64,000 nt of DNA. It comes from Welwitschia mirabilis. Lineage: Eukaryota; Gnetophyta; Gnetopsida; Welwitschiales. The stretch covers positions 285,974,336-286,038,335 of the forward strand of contig JBOZIK010000001.1 of NCBI GenBank assembly GCA_051453625.1. Reading direction: 5' to 3'. The translations under genes were made by a program, and so were the position numbers. Shown one piece after another: positions 48,706 through 60,652 of the stretch (positions within the stretch are counted from its first letter, which is position 1; every line of letters begins with the position of its first letter). The notes below the pieces were generated by a model. It had not been told where the DNA came from. It saw only the letters and a list, made by a program, of their open reading frames with translations, and ran no database searches.

Positions 48706-49923
48706 TTTTGTAGTACATATCTATGCAATTTTTTATGTCCTTGGTTAAATTATCAATCACAAATTAGCACAAACACAACACACTAATATAGACAAGAGTA
48801 AATCCAAATGTCATAATTTGTCAAAGGCACTAGGTAATAATAGAAAGAATTGCTTTTCATGAAGTAAAGTTTTAAAGTAAAAATCAACAATGTAAGAGAA
48901 ATAAACATACTATGCAAATGCAAATTCAATCTACTCTAAATGCAATATCTAGTTGTTACCAAGATCAGCCTATATAACTTAGATCAATTAAGAAAACTGT
49001 CACTAACCAAAACCAATCTAGGTTATCAAGTACATTGAATATAATATGAAAACATGTAATGATTTAATATAGGAAATATAAAATGCAATGTAAATTCCTA
49101 AACTAATATTTTTAACTTTAACAAAGGTTGCTCTTGATGACCTATATCATAAATGAAGCTTTCATGCAATCATAAGAAACATAAATCATAAGGAACATGC
49201 ACATGAATATAATAAAACTAAAGAATATTTTAATTAAAAGTTAAACCAACATCCTATTAGAAAGTAGTAGTACCTCAATGAAGGAGACATAGTCCAACAC
49301 CAAGAAAGACCTCTCTCTACAACTAATGGATGGATCTCTAGCCCTTCAATCTCCTATCACAAGACTTTCTAGTGCAACTAAGATGATCAGAGTCAAGGAT
49401 AAAGGTAATATTTATTAATAATAATAGACTCTAATAATAGCAAATCTATCAAATGCATTAAGACCCTAATGGCATATAAGAAATACCTAACATATTGCAC
49501 AAGTTAGGTAAAGTTTGATACATTAACTAAAATTAGATTGACATCCTATGTATCATCTGAACAATGGTGGGGAGAATGCCATATCAAGAGAGTTCTATAT
49601 TTAGCCTTCATATCGATCTAATTAGCATCCTAGTTAGCATGCAAGTAGTTTCGTCCTGAAGGTCATTTAGATGATGAAGAAAATGACAAACTACTTTAAG
49701 CTTTTGATTAAGTGAAATTGGACTTCTAGAACATTAATTCCTCATTAAAATGTAAATTATTATAATTAACACAAAATATCTCCAAAATGGCTGGTATTTA
49801 TGCATTTCCATGATTTTCTTCATGAATCTTAATAATTATCGTATTATGCTTAAAACTATATAAATTTTTTTACAAAACTACTCAAAATATCCCATCAAAA
49901 ACATAAAATTTGGCATTGCAAAA
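48706..49923 (-). repeat. NE 5' LTR (right)
   Basis: 1218 bp, + strand TTTTGTAGTACAT (left copy TGTTGTTGTGCAT) to GGCATTGCAAAA. The adjoining internal sequence should hold the PBS. On the minus strand it reads TGTTGATACCATTACTGG, which I do not recognise as a standard plant PBS. Confidence 0.82.
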
Positions 49924-49928
49924 ATCTA
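49924..49928. repeat. right target-site duplication of NE
   Basis: ATCTA, identical to 41424-41428. Confidence 0.85.
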
Positions 49929-50419
49929 CTTCTAAATCTTTCTTCAAAACACTCCTGTATTATATGCACTAAAAACAATACTCGAGGTCTTTCCACATTC
50001 CACCCTAAAGCTACTCCTTTAATAAGTTCATGAGCTACTAAAATGTCATTTGTTCTGTAGTAAAATTAAGTAATTCCAATTCTTTTTGTATGGAAACCTA
50101 CCAAGATTCTAAATCTATAGCATTGTTAATCCTTCAAAATTTAGAGGGTTTTTCCTCTCAAATTACATCATCATCTTTCTAAGAGAGTCATCATTTTTCC
50201 TACTATTACTTTGTTCATAAAGCTTAGCCACTAAGTTATTAACTACATTCACTAATGTTCTAACTTTAGTTGGTAAGTTTACTTCTCTTCTTAGGGTTAT
50301 ATTAATCTTATGGAAATCAATCTACATGCATCACAAACTTAGAATTTGTTGTTAATATTTATAACAACTTAACAGTAGTTATGTCTAGTGAACTTGCAAT
50401 ATAGGCTCTCATAAAACAA
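49929..50419 (-). pseudogene. GypA int2 gag N-terminal part and PBS
   Basis: Continues int2 gag after the NE insertion, colinear with int1 33315-33800. The PBS remnant (GGCTCTCATAAAACAA on the + strand) abuts the LTR3 low end at 50420. Confidence 0.75.
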
Positions 50420-51489
50420 TGTAATATTCATCTTTAACACCTAAAAAATTCTTATATTGCTTTGTTACTAAAACATAAATCCAAATTTTATAGCCAAAAT
50501 GTTTTACTTGATTTAATACTAAAATGTGAAATCCACATTTTACACATAAAAACTTCATCTGTTGCTCTAATATCAAAATGTAAAATCCATGTTTTTCATC
50601 CAAAATGTCACATGTTTCTTTGATTTAAAAATATAGCATCCACATTTTTTAATTTAAATCCTCAAAATAATGAATTTAAAAATATTAATATGGTATTCAA
50701 TGTTAATGATTAAGCTTACACGTAGCTTTAAATCTATCTCTATTTGAAATTTAATTAAGGAAAGTTAGACCTTATGATCTATGCAACCCAAATATTTTAT
50801 TTTATGTTGTTTTTCACTTACAACCTCATAAGAAAAATGGGCAACAATAAATTTAATCCAATTTTTAAAAGTAGCATTCCATCACCTCATTTTTTCATCC
50901 CTCTTAGTCATTGCATTCCAAGCATTAATGCATTTATAAATATTAATTATTATTCTAATAAATTAAAGATATATTTTTCCTTATTCATTATTGTATGTTT
51001 AAAATATAGAAGTTTTTAAGAAATTTACAAAAGATGCATATAAAAGAAAAAATTTAAACTTCATATTTTTCCATTAAAATGTGACTTCTAGAATGGGTAT
51101 ACATTATCAAAATTTTTAAATGCTACAACATTTAGAAGATAAAAGATCCATATGGCAAGATTATAATTTTTATCAATAATAATATTTCACTCCAACCTAG
51201 TCTTCAAACACAAATCAAAGAATGATAATCTTTACTTCAACATGCCCTCCTTGATAGATTAACTCATATTTTCTATAATCTAGTTTTTCCATCTATTTAA
51301 TATAAGAATATGAAGTGAGAACCATAAAATATTTATATCTTTGAGTATGGCTGAGACAAGATAAAGATAAAGGTTAAGGAATCCCTAATCACTAGATAGA
51401 CAAGATAAGATCAAGATTTTAAGCAAAGGATTTATAAAGACGAAATAATAATAACTACTTTTTAATAATTTTTATATATTTTTTCTCTA

Positions 51490-51630
51490 CTGCCTCATTT
51501 GGTGATATATGAATCTGTTAATCCCACTGCCTCATTTAGCAATCTGTGAATCTATTAATCCCACTACTTCATTTGGCAATCTATAGGTTCTCACATTTCA
51601 CTGCCTCATTTGACGATCTATGGAATTCTT
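51490..51630 (-). repeat. 37-bp minisatellite in LTR3 (4 units)
   Basis: Units CTGCCTCATTTGGTGATA, CTGCCTCATTTAGCAATC and two more, with ATTAATCCCA spacers. Confidence 0.75.
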
Positions 51631-51814
51631 ATTTCCATAAATATTTAAATATGGCATGATACAATAAGAAGATACAAGATTCATTATCATGGATTTTACC
51701 AAGATACATTGTAAAAGATTTTTAACATGATATCAATTTCTATAATAAATGAAGTTATATAAGAAACAATTTTAGAAATTTAATTACACTTACATAGGTT
51801 CCAAGCTAGAATGA

Positions 51815-52081
51815 TTAAGTAATAAACCTTAAACTTTCATAATATTTATCAATAAAGCAATAGAAATAAGTACTTATAAATAAGTAACACATCTTAAAAT
51901 TATACATGTTTTTAAAGAAAATAGTAGCTTCATTAAGAAATAACCATCTTTCTATACCATGAAAAGGATGCAAAAATAAATAACCATACAAAAATGTAGA
52001 TAAATCTATAAGCATATAATAAATAAGAGAATATCCTAAGATCATATAAGAAATCAAAAGAATATCTAAGACCACATCCAA
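51815..52081 (-). CDS. LTR-borne hydrophobic ORF, LTR3 copy (longest)
   Basis: 88 codons (MDVVLDILLISYMILGYS... to ...DKYYESLRFIT), the most complete copy of the ORF. It matches LTR2 over STFLYGYLFLHPF and WLFLNEA, and matches the frame beyond the LTR1 stop over YYFHDKYYESLR. The ATG is about 170 nt downstream of the TATA box at 52248-52257. Highly hydrophobic; possible membrane segments; no recognised family. Coding status unproven, because the differences between copies look mostly non-synonymous, as expected of decay after insertion. Confidence 0.35.
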   Translation of the reverse strand: MDVVLDILLISYMILGYSLIYYMLIDLSTFLYGYLFLHPFHGIERWLFLNEATIFFKNMYNFKMCYLFISTYFYCFIDKYYESLRFIT

Positions 52082-52247
52082 AATTAGATGCCAAATTTCT
52101 AATCTTCTAAAGACTTCAAGACTTGAAGAATTCTAAAGCTCTAATGTCTCTAAGACTTCTAAACTTTCTAGAGATCCAATATTTAATGTTATAAAGATCT
52201 AATAGTAGAGGATTTTTCAAAACATATGAATAAAAAGGGAAGAAAGT

Positions 52248-52257
52248 CCTATATATA
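52248..52257 (-). promoter_or_regulatory. TATA box of GypA LTR3
   Basis: TATATATAGG on the minus strand, same context as LTR1 and LTR4. Confidence 0.6.
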
Positions 52258-52391
52258 ATAAGAAGATGAAGGGAATATGAAGAGACACTATCTTAAAAAG
52301 GATATGAAGAGATACTATTTTTGGGGAAAATGGTTATAGTTCTATAACCCCCAATCATTACTTTGCCTAACCACTATGTGATTTTAAGATC

Positions 52392-52880
52392 NNNNNNNNN
52401 NNNNNNNNNNNNNNNNNNNNNNNNNNNNNNNNNNNNNNNNNNNNNNNNNNNNNNNNNNNNNNNNNNNNNNNNNNNNNNNNNNNNNNNNNNNNNNNNNNNN
52501 NNNNNNNNNNNNNNNNNNNNNNNNNNNNNNNNNNNNNNNNNNNNNNNNNNNNNNNNNNNNNNNNNNNNNNNNNNNNNNNNNNNNNNNNNNNNNNNNNNNN
52601 NNNNNNNNNNNNNNNNNNNNNNNNNNNNNNNNNNNNNNNNNNNNNNNNNNNNNNNNNNNNNNNNNNNNNNNNNNNNNNNNNNNNNNNNNNNNNNNNNNNN
52701 NNNNNNNNNNNNNNNNNNNNNNNNNNNNNNNNNNNNNNNNNNNNNNNNNNNNNNNNNNNNNNNNNNNNNNNNNNNNNNNNNNNNNNNNNNNNNNNNNNNN
52801 NNNNNNNNNNNNNNNNNNNNNNNNNNNNNNNNNNNNNNNNNNNNNNNNNNNNNNNNNNNNNNNNNNNNNNNNNNNNNNNN
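52392..52880. other. sequence gap (489 N) with duplicated flanks
   Basis: The 94 bases before the gap (52298-52391) and the 94 after it (52881-52974) are the same but for one base, and the other LTRs have this sequence once. This is most likely two contig ends that overlap and were not merged. Confidence 0.9.
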
Positions 52881-53466
52881 AAGGATATGAAGAGATACTA
52901 TTTTTGGGGAAAATGGTTATAGTTCTATAACCCACAATCATTACTTTGCCTAACCACTATGTGATTTTAAGATCTCATTATAATAATAATACTCAACATG
53001 TTAAACATTTATTTTTCCAATAAATAATAATCATGAAAAGAATTTCTGTATAAGTTACAATATTTAAGTTCTTTGGAATTTTTAAAATAACAAAAAATAA
53101 GAGAAGTTAGTTAGATGGCAATATGATTTTTTGAAATTATAAGATAATCATTAATACTAACTTAAATAAGTCATTCAGAAGAAAATTTCAAACTTTATAA
53201 GCATGTTACTACTTTGCCATAAATAAGGAAAAGGAAAGTTGATAGAAGTTATTTTTATTTAACTAATCAAGATGAGGCATTTAGAAATTCAATTCCAAGA
53301 AATAATATTAAGATAATATTTCATCATCTAATATATTTTTCACCCCTTTTAATGAATACTTTAGCCTATAAGACATTATGTTAGACTATTTTATTTATTT
53401 CTCTATTAAAATATTTAAATAATTTTAGGATAATTTTTAAAATATTTGAAAATTTAGGACATGATA

Positions 53467-54680
53467 TTTATTTCCTATTTAAGAACTTTCTTATTGGAAA
53501 TATACCAAAATCTCTAGTTTTCATTACTTAATATCTACTTCTATCTTCTAAATCGCTTCTTCTATATATTAATTTGGCCATTGTATCTTATAAAGTTATG
53601 TAGTTAGCCCTAATAATATCATTTTCTTTTAATCCAAAATATTAATTAGTTGAGATTTAATTGAATAATTTAGAAGAATATGTATTTCTTAATTAATAAT
53701 TATCTTAGTCTTATTAGCCAAACATTTCCTCAATAAGGATATGTGAAATACATCATGAAGAGTTGATAGATGTGGTAGTGAGACTATCTCATAAGCTACT
53801 AGTCTAGTCATTTTAATAAATCTAATTATGCCCTATAAATATTGGGGCTAACTTTTCCTTGTTACTAAACTTAAAAACTCCTGTTAAAGGTGAGAATTTA
53901 AGATGAACATGATCTCTTTGTTGAAATTATCTATGTCTTCTTTGGTGATTTGTATACTTAGCTTACCTATCCTTTACCATCTTTAATCTCTTTTACTAAT
54001 CATTCTCACTTTCTCTTCTAAACATTAAGTATATGGTACCTTTGATAATATCTTATTTGATACATCAATTCATTTTGCTAATATTCTACATTTCCTTCTA
54101 TAAAATGCTTCAAAAGATGCACATCTTATTGAATTTTTATGGCTATTATTATAAGTGAATTCCACTAATGCTAACTGATCCAACTAAGATCCTCTAAAAT
54201 TTAAAATTACTAATCTTAATAAATGTTTCAACTTTTTATTTGTTCTTTCTATTTAACCATCTATTTGAGGATGAAAAGCAATACTCAAGTTTAAATTAGT
54301 TTCTAATTCTTTATGGAATAATGTCTAGAATATAGATGTAAACTTACTATCTCTATTTAAAGTAATTGTTTTAGGTATTCCATGTAATTTGACTTATATA
54401 CTTATTTTTAATATTTTTACCTAAATCTATTGTTTTTACTATAAAAAAATGTGCACTTTTAATTATGATATCAACACTATAAAAAATAGAATTATATCTT
54501 TATTTTGTCTTGGGTAGATCTATAATAAAATCCATACTGACTACTTTCTAATTTCATTCTAGAATGCTATGGAGGTAGAAAATTCTAGCTAGATGTTTCT
54601 ATTTAGCTTTTACCAATTGATAGGTAATAAATTTTACTACAAAATTAGCAAATTTAGACTTTATTTATAGCCATCAAAAA
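53467..54680 (-). pseudogene. GypA int3 PPT, chromodomain and integrase remains
   Basis: The PPT region (53467-53490) is decayed. Chromodomain traces lie around 53530-53690. The integrase core has ESSQYGFYYRSTQDK near 54500-54545 but then meets stops and frame changes. Colinear with int1 29381-30620. Confidence 0.72.
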
Positions 54681-54879
54681 TGTTTTTTGATATCTCTGTA
54701 CATATTATTAACTCTTGGATAGATAGCTTATCATGTAATATGAAATTCATTGAAAATATGTTTCATTTGCTCTTCATTAGGTACTAAAATTTTATTTTGA
54801 AAAGTAACAAATTCATCACTAAAATATTAAATCTTTCAATTTCTTCTTATTTCAACTTTTTTTGAAGATTATATATTTT

Positions 54880-56900
54880 TTGTAGATCAAAAATCAATTT
54901 ACATAAGTCTTTTCATGCACTTATGTAATTAACAAAATGCCTTTTCTTACTTAGCATATTGGTTACTACATTTGTCCTTCCTTCATTATATTTTATTGTC
55001 AAGTCACAATCTTACAACAATTACATCCATCTTCTTTACTTAATATTCAAGTTGGGCTAAGTGTGAATGTATTTAAGACTTTTATGATTTGTCCAAATTT
55101 CAACTTTTTCTTCATATAAATAATGCCTCCAAATCTTGACTTCATGAATTATAGTAGCTAGTTATAAATTGTATATAAGATTTATTTTATGATTCTTTGG
55201 TTATATTGATGCATAATAAATAACTTTTTCTTCCTACATTAGCATTGCTTCTAACCCTTCTTTAAAAGCATCAGTATAGACTATATACATTTTCCTAGGT
55301 TCTGACATTTTCAAAATAGATGCTGATATAAGTGTCTATTTCAATTTTTGAAGTTCTTCATGATAACATGTTGTCTAATTAAATGGATTATATTTTTATA
55401 AGAATGATGTAAGAGGNNNNNNNNNNNNNNNNNNNNNNNNNNNNNNNNNNNNNNNNNNNNNNNNNNNNNNNNNNNNNNNNNNNNNNNNNNNNNNNNNNNN
55501 NNNNNNNNNNNNNNNNNNNNNNNNNNNNNNNNNNNNNNNNNNNNNNNNNNNNNNNNNNNNNNNNNNNNNNNNNNNNNNNNNNNNNNNNNNNNNNNNNNNN
55601 NNNNNNNNNNNNNNNNNNNNNNNNNNNNNNNNNNNNNNNNNNNNNNNNNNNNNNNNNNNNNNNNNNNNNNNNNNNNNNNNNNNNNNNNNNNNNNNNNNNN
55701 NNNNNNNNNNNNNNNNNNNNNNNNNNNNNNNNNNNNNNNNNNNNNNNNNNNNNNNNNNNNNNNNNNNNNNNNNNNNNNNNNNNNNNNNNNNNNNNNNNNN
55801 NNNNNNNNNNNNNNNNNNNNNNNNNNNNNNNNNNNNNNNNNNNNNNNNNNNNNNNNNNNNNNNNNNNNNNNNNNNNNNNNNNNNNNNNNNNNNNNNNNNN
55901 NNNNNNNNNNNNNNNNNNNNNNNNNNNNNNNNNNNNNNNNNNNNNNNNNNNNNNNNNNNNNNNNCAATTTTTGAAGTTCTTCATGATAACATGTTGTCTA
56001 ATTAAATGGATTATATTTTTATAAGAATGATGTAAGAGGAACTACAATCTTTGAAAAATTTTAAATAAATATACTATAATATTAGTCTAGTCCAAGAAAA
56101 CTTCTTAGCTTAGTTACTAATTCTAGGTTGGATCAATCTATTACTACTTACACTTTATTTCTACTCATACTGATTCTTTCTTTTGAAATTACATGCCCTA
56201 AAAATTTGATCTTAGTTAGCCAAAATTCACACTTTTGATTATTGGCATAAAATTAATTTATTCTTAAAGTATCCATTACTATTCATGGATTTTTTTCATG
56301 ATCTTTCTTAATTGATGAATATATTAACACGTCATCAATAAACACCACCATTACTCCATCCAAATATGCTTAAAAAATGTTATTCATAATTATCATAAAT
56401 GTATCTAATGCATTAATAACTCCAAAGGGCACTACTTGAAATTTATAATGGCCATATCTAGTGCAAAATGTTGTTTTGAAAATATCTTCTCCTTGATTTT
56501 AAGTTCATGATATCCTAATTTGAGATCAATCTTTGATAAAACTTTTTAAAATTTAGTTTATTAAATAAATTCTTAATTTTAGGAAGTGAATAACTATTTT
56601 TTATTTTTACTCTATTTAGCATTCTATAATCCATACATAGCCTCAATCTTCTATCCTTCTTTTTAACAAATAACATTGGTGCACTCCATGGTAAAATGCT
56701 TGGTCTAATCAGTCCTTTATCTAAAAGTGATACTAACTAAGGTTTTAATTTTGCTAACTTAATAGTAGGAATTCTATATGGTGCCTTTTTAATAGTTTTC
56801 ACTCCTTGTTTAAGAGTTGTTTTAAAATCTTTTGCTACTTTTGGAAGTCATCCTAGTGATTCCTTAAGAAAGACATCTAAAAATTCCTGTACTACTAAAA
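54880..56900 (-). pseudogene. GypA int3 RNase H and RT remains, with gap
   Basis: Colinear with int1 but interrupted by 548 N and a duplicated flank. The RT active-site block at 56331-56365 reads LDGVMVVFIDDV, so both catalytic aspartates are still present, unlike int1 and int2. Other parts carry stops. Confidence 0.8.
55417..55964. other. sequence gap (548 N) with duplicated flanks
   Basis: The 75 bases at 55342-55416 recur without change at 55965-56039, directly after the N run. int1 and int2 have this sequence once. This is most likely an unmerged contig overlap. Confidence 0.92.
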
Positions 56901-57289
56901 TATTTAACATATTTAACTTTCTTTGAAGAGAAAAATAAAATTTAAAAATTATAAATTCTTTTTCATTTTTAAATTTCTTTTTTAATTACTTACCTATAAT
57001 AATTTTTTTTGATATAGGTTTTGATATAATTGGAAAACACACTCTTTTTCCTTTTGAACCTAATACTGTAACTTTCTTGTGATAATAATCTATTTGAGAT
57101 TTATTTTCTTGAAACTAATTCATTAGTAGAATATTATAAAAATAGTATAATTTTAACACTAATATCTATAATTTAAGTTTATAACCATTAATATGTAATG
57201 TACACATAGGCATTTTTCTAGTTGTTTTGATTTGACTATCATCTAAAAGCTTTACTATTAGCTAAATGACATTCTTAATTTCTAAGAAC

Positions 57290-57350
57290 ATCTTTTTAGC
57301 TATTAAGTATGGAATAAAAGAATTAGATGCATCTAGGTCTACTAAAATCT
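57290..57350 (-). pseudogene. GypA int3 protease remnant
   Basis: Reads ILVDLDASNSFIPYLIA; catalytic Asp kept, the Gly of DTGAS lost. Confidence 0.7.
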
Positions 57351-57399
57351 TTATCAGGGTATTTAAAAAATTTCTTATAGTTTTCAAAATCACTTTTAG

Positions 57400-58480
57400 T
57401 TTACTATTTCCTTGTAGATTAAGGTATATAGCTTCTTAACATTTGTTGTAGTTATTTTATGTTTCTTTATTTTAGGATAATGTCTAACATAATTAGGTAT
57501 ATTAAATAAAAATACCTCATGTTCTTAAAATCATTAGTTATTTTTTTAAAAGACTGTTCATTTCTTAGTGGACCTACACATTTGCCTCTTCCTTTAGTTG
57601 GCTAAATTTGCATTCTTTCTTGTGATTAATGTGTTTTTCTAGTATTGATTGTAGTCATATTTTCATACATGTATTTTTATTGAATGATTTCTTTCATAGT
57701 TGCATTCTTTTATTATCTTAAGGCATTTTTCTTTTCTCTTTAAAGATTTTATTCATGATCCAAGATTTCTTCATACATCTAGCCTTCTCTAAGGCCTTTT
57801 TAATAGTCTTAGATTGAAATAACTTAACTTAATTTTGAATCATTGAAATCTAAACCAACCATAAATCTCCTATATTTAACTTATTCACTACTTGCTACTT
57901 TAGGAACATATCTCAAAAGTTACATAAGTTTGTGTTCATATTAGCTTATTATCATGAAACCCTATATAAGATTGTAAAATCCATTTTCCTTTGCATTTTT
58001 TAAGAACTTAGATATATATATCTACCTCTAAATATTTCTTTAAAATTCTCCCATGTTATATGCACTAGAAATTATGTTTAAAGTCTTTTCACATCCCATC
58101 ATAAAGCTACTCCTTTAATAACTTGATGAGTTTCTAAAATTAAATTTTATTCTATAGTAAAATTAAATAATTCTATTTTTTTTGTATGGACATTATTCAA
58201 TCTTATACATTCTCCACATTGCCAAGCCTTCAAAATTTGAAGGGTTTGTCCTCTTAAATTACATCATCATCTTTCTAAGAGAGTCATCATTTCCCTTGCC
58301 ATTAATTTACTAATGAAGTTCATTCACTAAGTTATTAACTGCCTTTAGTAATATTCTAACTTTAGTTGGTTGGTTTACTTTCCTTCTTAGGAAAATATTA
58401 ATGTTATAAAAATTAAACTATACACATCATAAATCTAAAATTTGATGTTAAAACTTACAACAACTTAATAGTATTTATGC
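57400..58480 (-). pseudogene. GypA int3 gag remains
   Basis: Colinear with int1 gag (32690-33760), including the conserved stretch near 57960-58060 and the zinc knuckle area near 57470-57530. Frameshifted and stop-rich. Confidence 0.75.
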
Positions 58481-58491
58481 CCCCTAAAATT

Positions 58492-58512
58492 GCAACCTAG
58501 GCTCTAATACCA
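58492..58512 (-). other. GypA int3 PBS (best preserved)
   Basis: The minus strand contains TGGTATTAGAGCCTAGGTTG, three bases from the LTR end. It differs from the common plant iMet-type PBS TGGTATCAGAGCC by one C-to-T change. Confidence 0.88.
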
Positions 58513-59919
58513 AAATGTAATATTAACCTTCTACATCTAAAAACTTCATGTGTTACTTTGATACTAAAATGTAAAATTCAAATTTTATAGTTAAAAATTT
58601 TTAATTTCTCTAATACCAAAATTTGAAATTCACATTTCTCACTTAAAAACTTCATATATTACTCGAATATGAAGAAGTAAAATCCATGCTTTTCATCTAA
58701 AAACTCAAATGTTTCCTTAATTTAAAAACCTAACATCCACTTTTTTTAATTTGAATCCTAAAAATAATGAATTAATAAATATTTATGTGATATTTAAGAT
58801 TAATGTCCAAGATTATACATATCTTTAAAACTATATCTATGTGAAATTTAATTAAAGAAAGCTAGGCCTTAGGATCTATGAAACCAAAATATCCTATTTT
58901 ACATCGTCAAAGTTCCATATTTATTTGTCTTAAGAAATCTATCTATGACTATCTAAAGATAGGTCTTTTAATGTTGTTTCTCCAATAGTGCTTAAATTAT
59001 CCATGTGATACAAAAGCAAACATATGTTGCAAATGCAACTACGATGCAATTGTAGGTGATACATATTTCTACATCTTTACAAAGTAATCAGAAACCTTAA
59101 GAATTCATCATTAAAGCTAATATTACTCTCATTTTCTTTAGATAGCTTTATCTCTTATCTATAATGAATAATGAGTTTCCTCCAAAATTAGTTTGTAGAT
59201 CATACTCTATTATCTAATGTGTTGTTTCTCCCACTTTGAGTCCTACATTTACAACTCAATGTTCTTTTCTAGAGTTGTGCCATCAAATGTGAATTTACTT
59301 CTCCTCTCAGCATTACCAAACACTACTTCCATTTTTATACATTACTAGAAGAAAGCCTAAGGAAATTATGTGGAGAAGAAAATAATGGTAGTGATGTAAC
59401 TCTTCACTACTAGCAAGTTAGATGTCCACATACCATGCTTTCTAAGCATGCCATGTAGTCCTAAATCTTATATCAATTTAAAATTAAATATTTATTTTTA
59501 GATAATGCTTCTTCAAAGTGACACTCAAAAACACTTAGTAGCAAAATAAAATTATTCCCTCTAATGTGGCTAATTCTAGAACTACATTATAATAAGTTTA
59601 ATTTTCATAGCTACATTTCACCTATACTCTCACAAGAAAAATAAATAGTGGAAAATTCAATAATGTTTTTAAGATTAGCATTCTAGTGCTTCGTCTCTTC
59701 CTCCCTCTTAGTTGTTATGTTTGAAGTATTGATGCATTAACATATTTCTTTTTCATGCTTACTAAGGATTTTTATCTTAGGCCTTAATAATAAGTTAAGA
59801 ATGTCCAAATTCTTATAAATCTTAAAATATTATGCTACCATTTTAATAAAACTATTTTATTGCTCTCTTTATATTAACCATTTAATAAAGGCTATTTATA
59901 AATATGTTACTTTTTTTAC

Positions 59920-59937
59920 ATATATATATATATATAT
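59920..59937. repeat. (TA)n microsatellite in LTR4
   Basis: (TA)9 at the LTR position occupied by (TG)n in LTR1 and a compound repeat in LTR2. Confidence 0.95.
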
Positions 59938-60480
59938 TCAAATGATTATTCTAATAAATGAAGACATTTATAAACCTCTATTAAAGATATATTTTTCCTA
60001 ATTCACTATTCTATGTTTAAACTATAGAAGTTTTTAAGATTTTTACAAAATATGCATACAAGTAAATTGTTAAAATTTACATTTTTCCATTAAAATATGA
60101 TTTCAAGAATGGATATACATCAAAATGTTTAAACTATAAATATGATGCACATCTAGAAGATAAAATATTTATATGGCAAGATTATAAGTTTTAATGATAA
60201 TAATAATTCACTACAACATAGTCTTCTAATACAAATTAGACAATGATAATCTTTACTTCAGCATGTCCTCCTTGGAAAATTAATTCATCTTTTCTATGAT
60301 CTAGTCTTTCCATCTATTTAACACAAGTATGGACTGAAAACCATGAAATATTCATGACTTCCAACATGATAAAGGAACAAAAAGATAAAGGTCAAAGAAT
60401 CCCTAATCATAAGAGTGAAATATTTATTAGAATTGAAATGAGAATAAACATTTTTTAATAATTTTTCATATAATTCTATT

Positions 60481-60652
60481 CCAATACCTAATTTGGTAAT
60501 ATATGAATTCCATTGCCTCATTTGACAATTTGTGGATCTATCAATCCCACTACCTCATTGGGTAGTCTCTCAATTTAGTAATTCCACTACCTCACTTAAT
60601 GATCTGTGGGTTCTTACACTGCACTGCCTCATTTGACAATCTATGGAATTCT
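60481..60652 (-). repeat. 37-bp minisatellite in LTR4 (5 units)
   Basis: Five units related to CTACCTCATTTGACAATC. A 67-codon minus frame at 60318-60521 overlaps the first units and has no recognised product. Confidence 0.72.

Larger units (their letters stand above)
41429..49923 (-). mobile_element. NE: non-autonomous LTR retrotransposon nested in GypA int2
   Basis: About 8.5 kb with LTRs at both ends, TG...CA termini (the CA is AA in the right copy) and a perfect 5-bp TSD. It interrupts GypA gag exactly, and the host reading continues on both sides. A purine tract on the minus strand (TAAATGGGGGTCTA) abuts the left LTR, so the element is minus strand. The 6.1-kb internal region has one decayed ORF next to the 5' LTR, but I could find no RT, integrase or protease motif. 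This fits a LARD-like or otherwise non-autonomous element. Family not recognised. Confidence 0.85.
50420..53466 (-). repeat. GypA LTR3 (internally deleted)
   Basis: Low end TGTAATATTC, high end GGACATGATA. 3047 bp as assembled, but this includes a 489-N gap with a duplicated 94-bp flank, so the real length is nearer 2.5 kb. Relative to LTR1, about 1 kb around 25990-26940 is missing near 50810, and the microsatellite site is also absent. The PBS-like ladder, four 37-bp units, the conserved ORF and the TATA box remain. Confidence 0.85.

Noticed and set aside
52363-52941. Frames across the 489-N gap
   Set aside because: N bases plus a duplicated flank.
55341-55984. Frames across the 548-N gap
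   Set aside because: N bases plus a duplicated flank.
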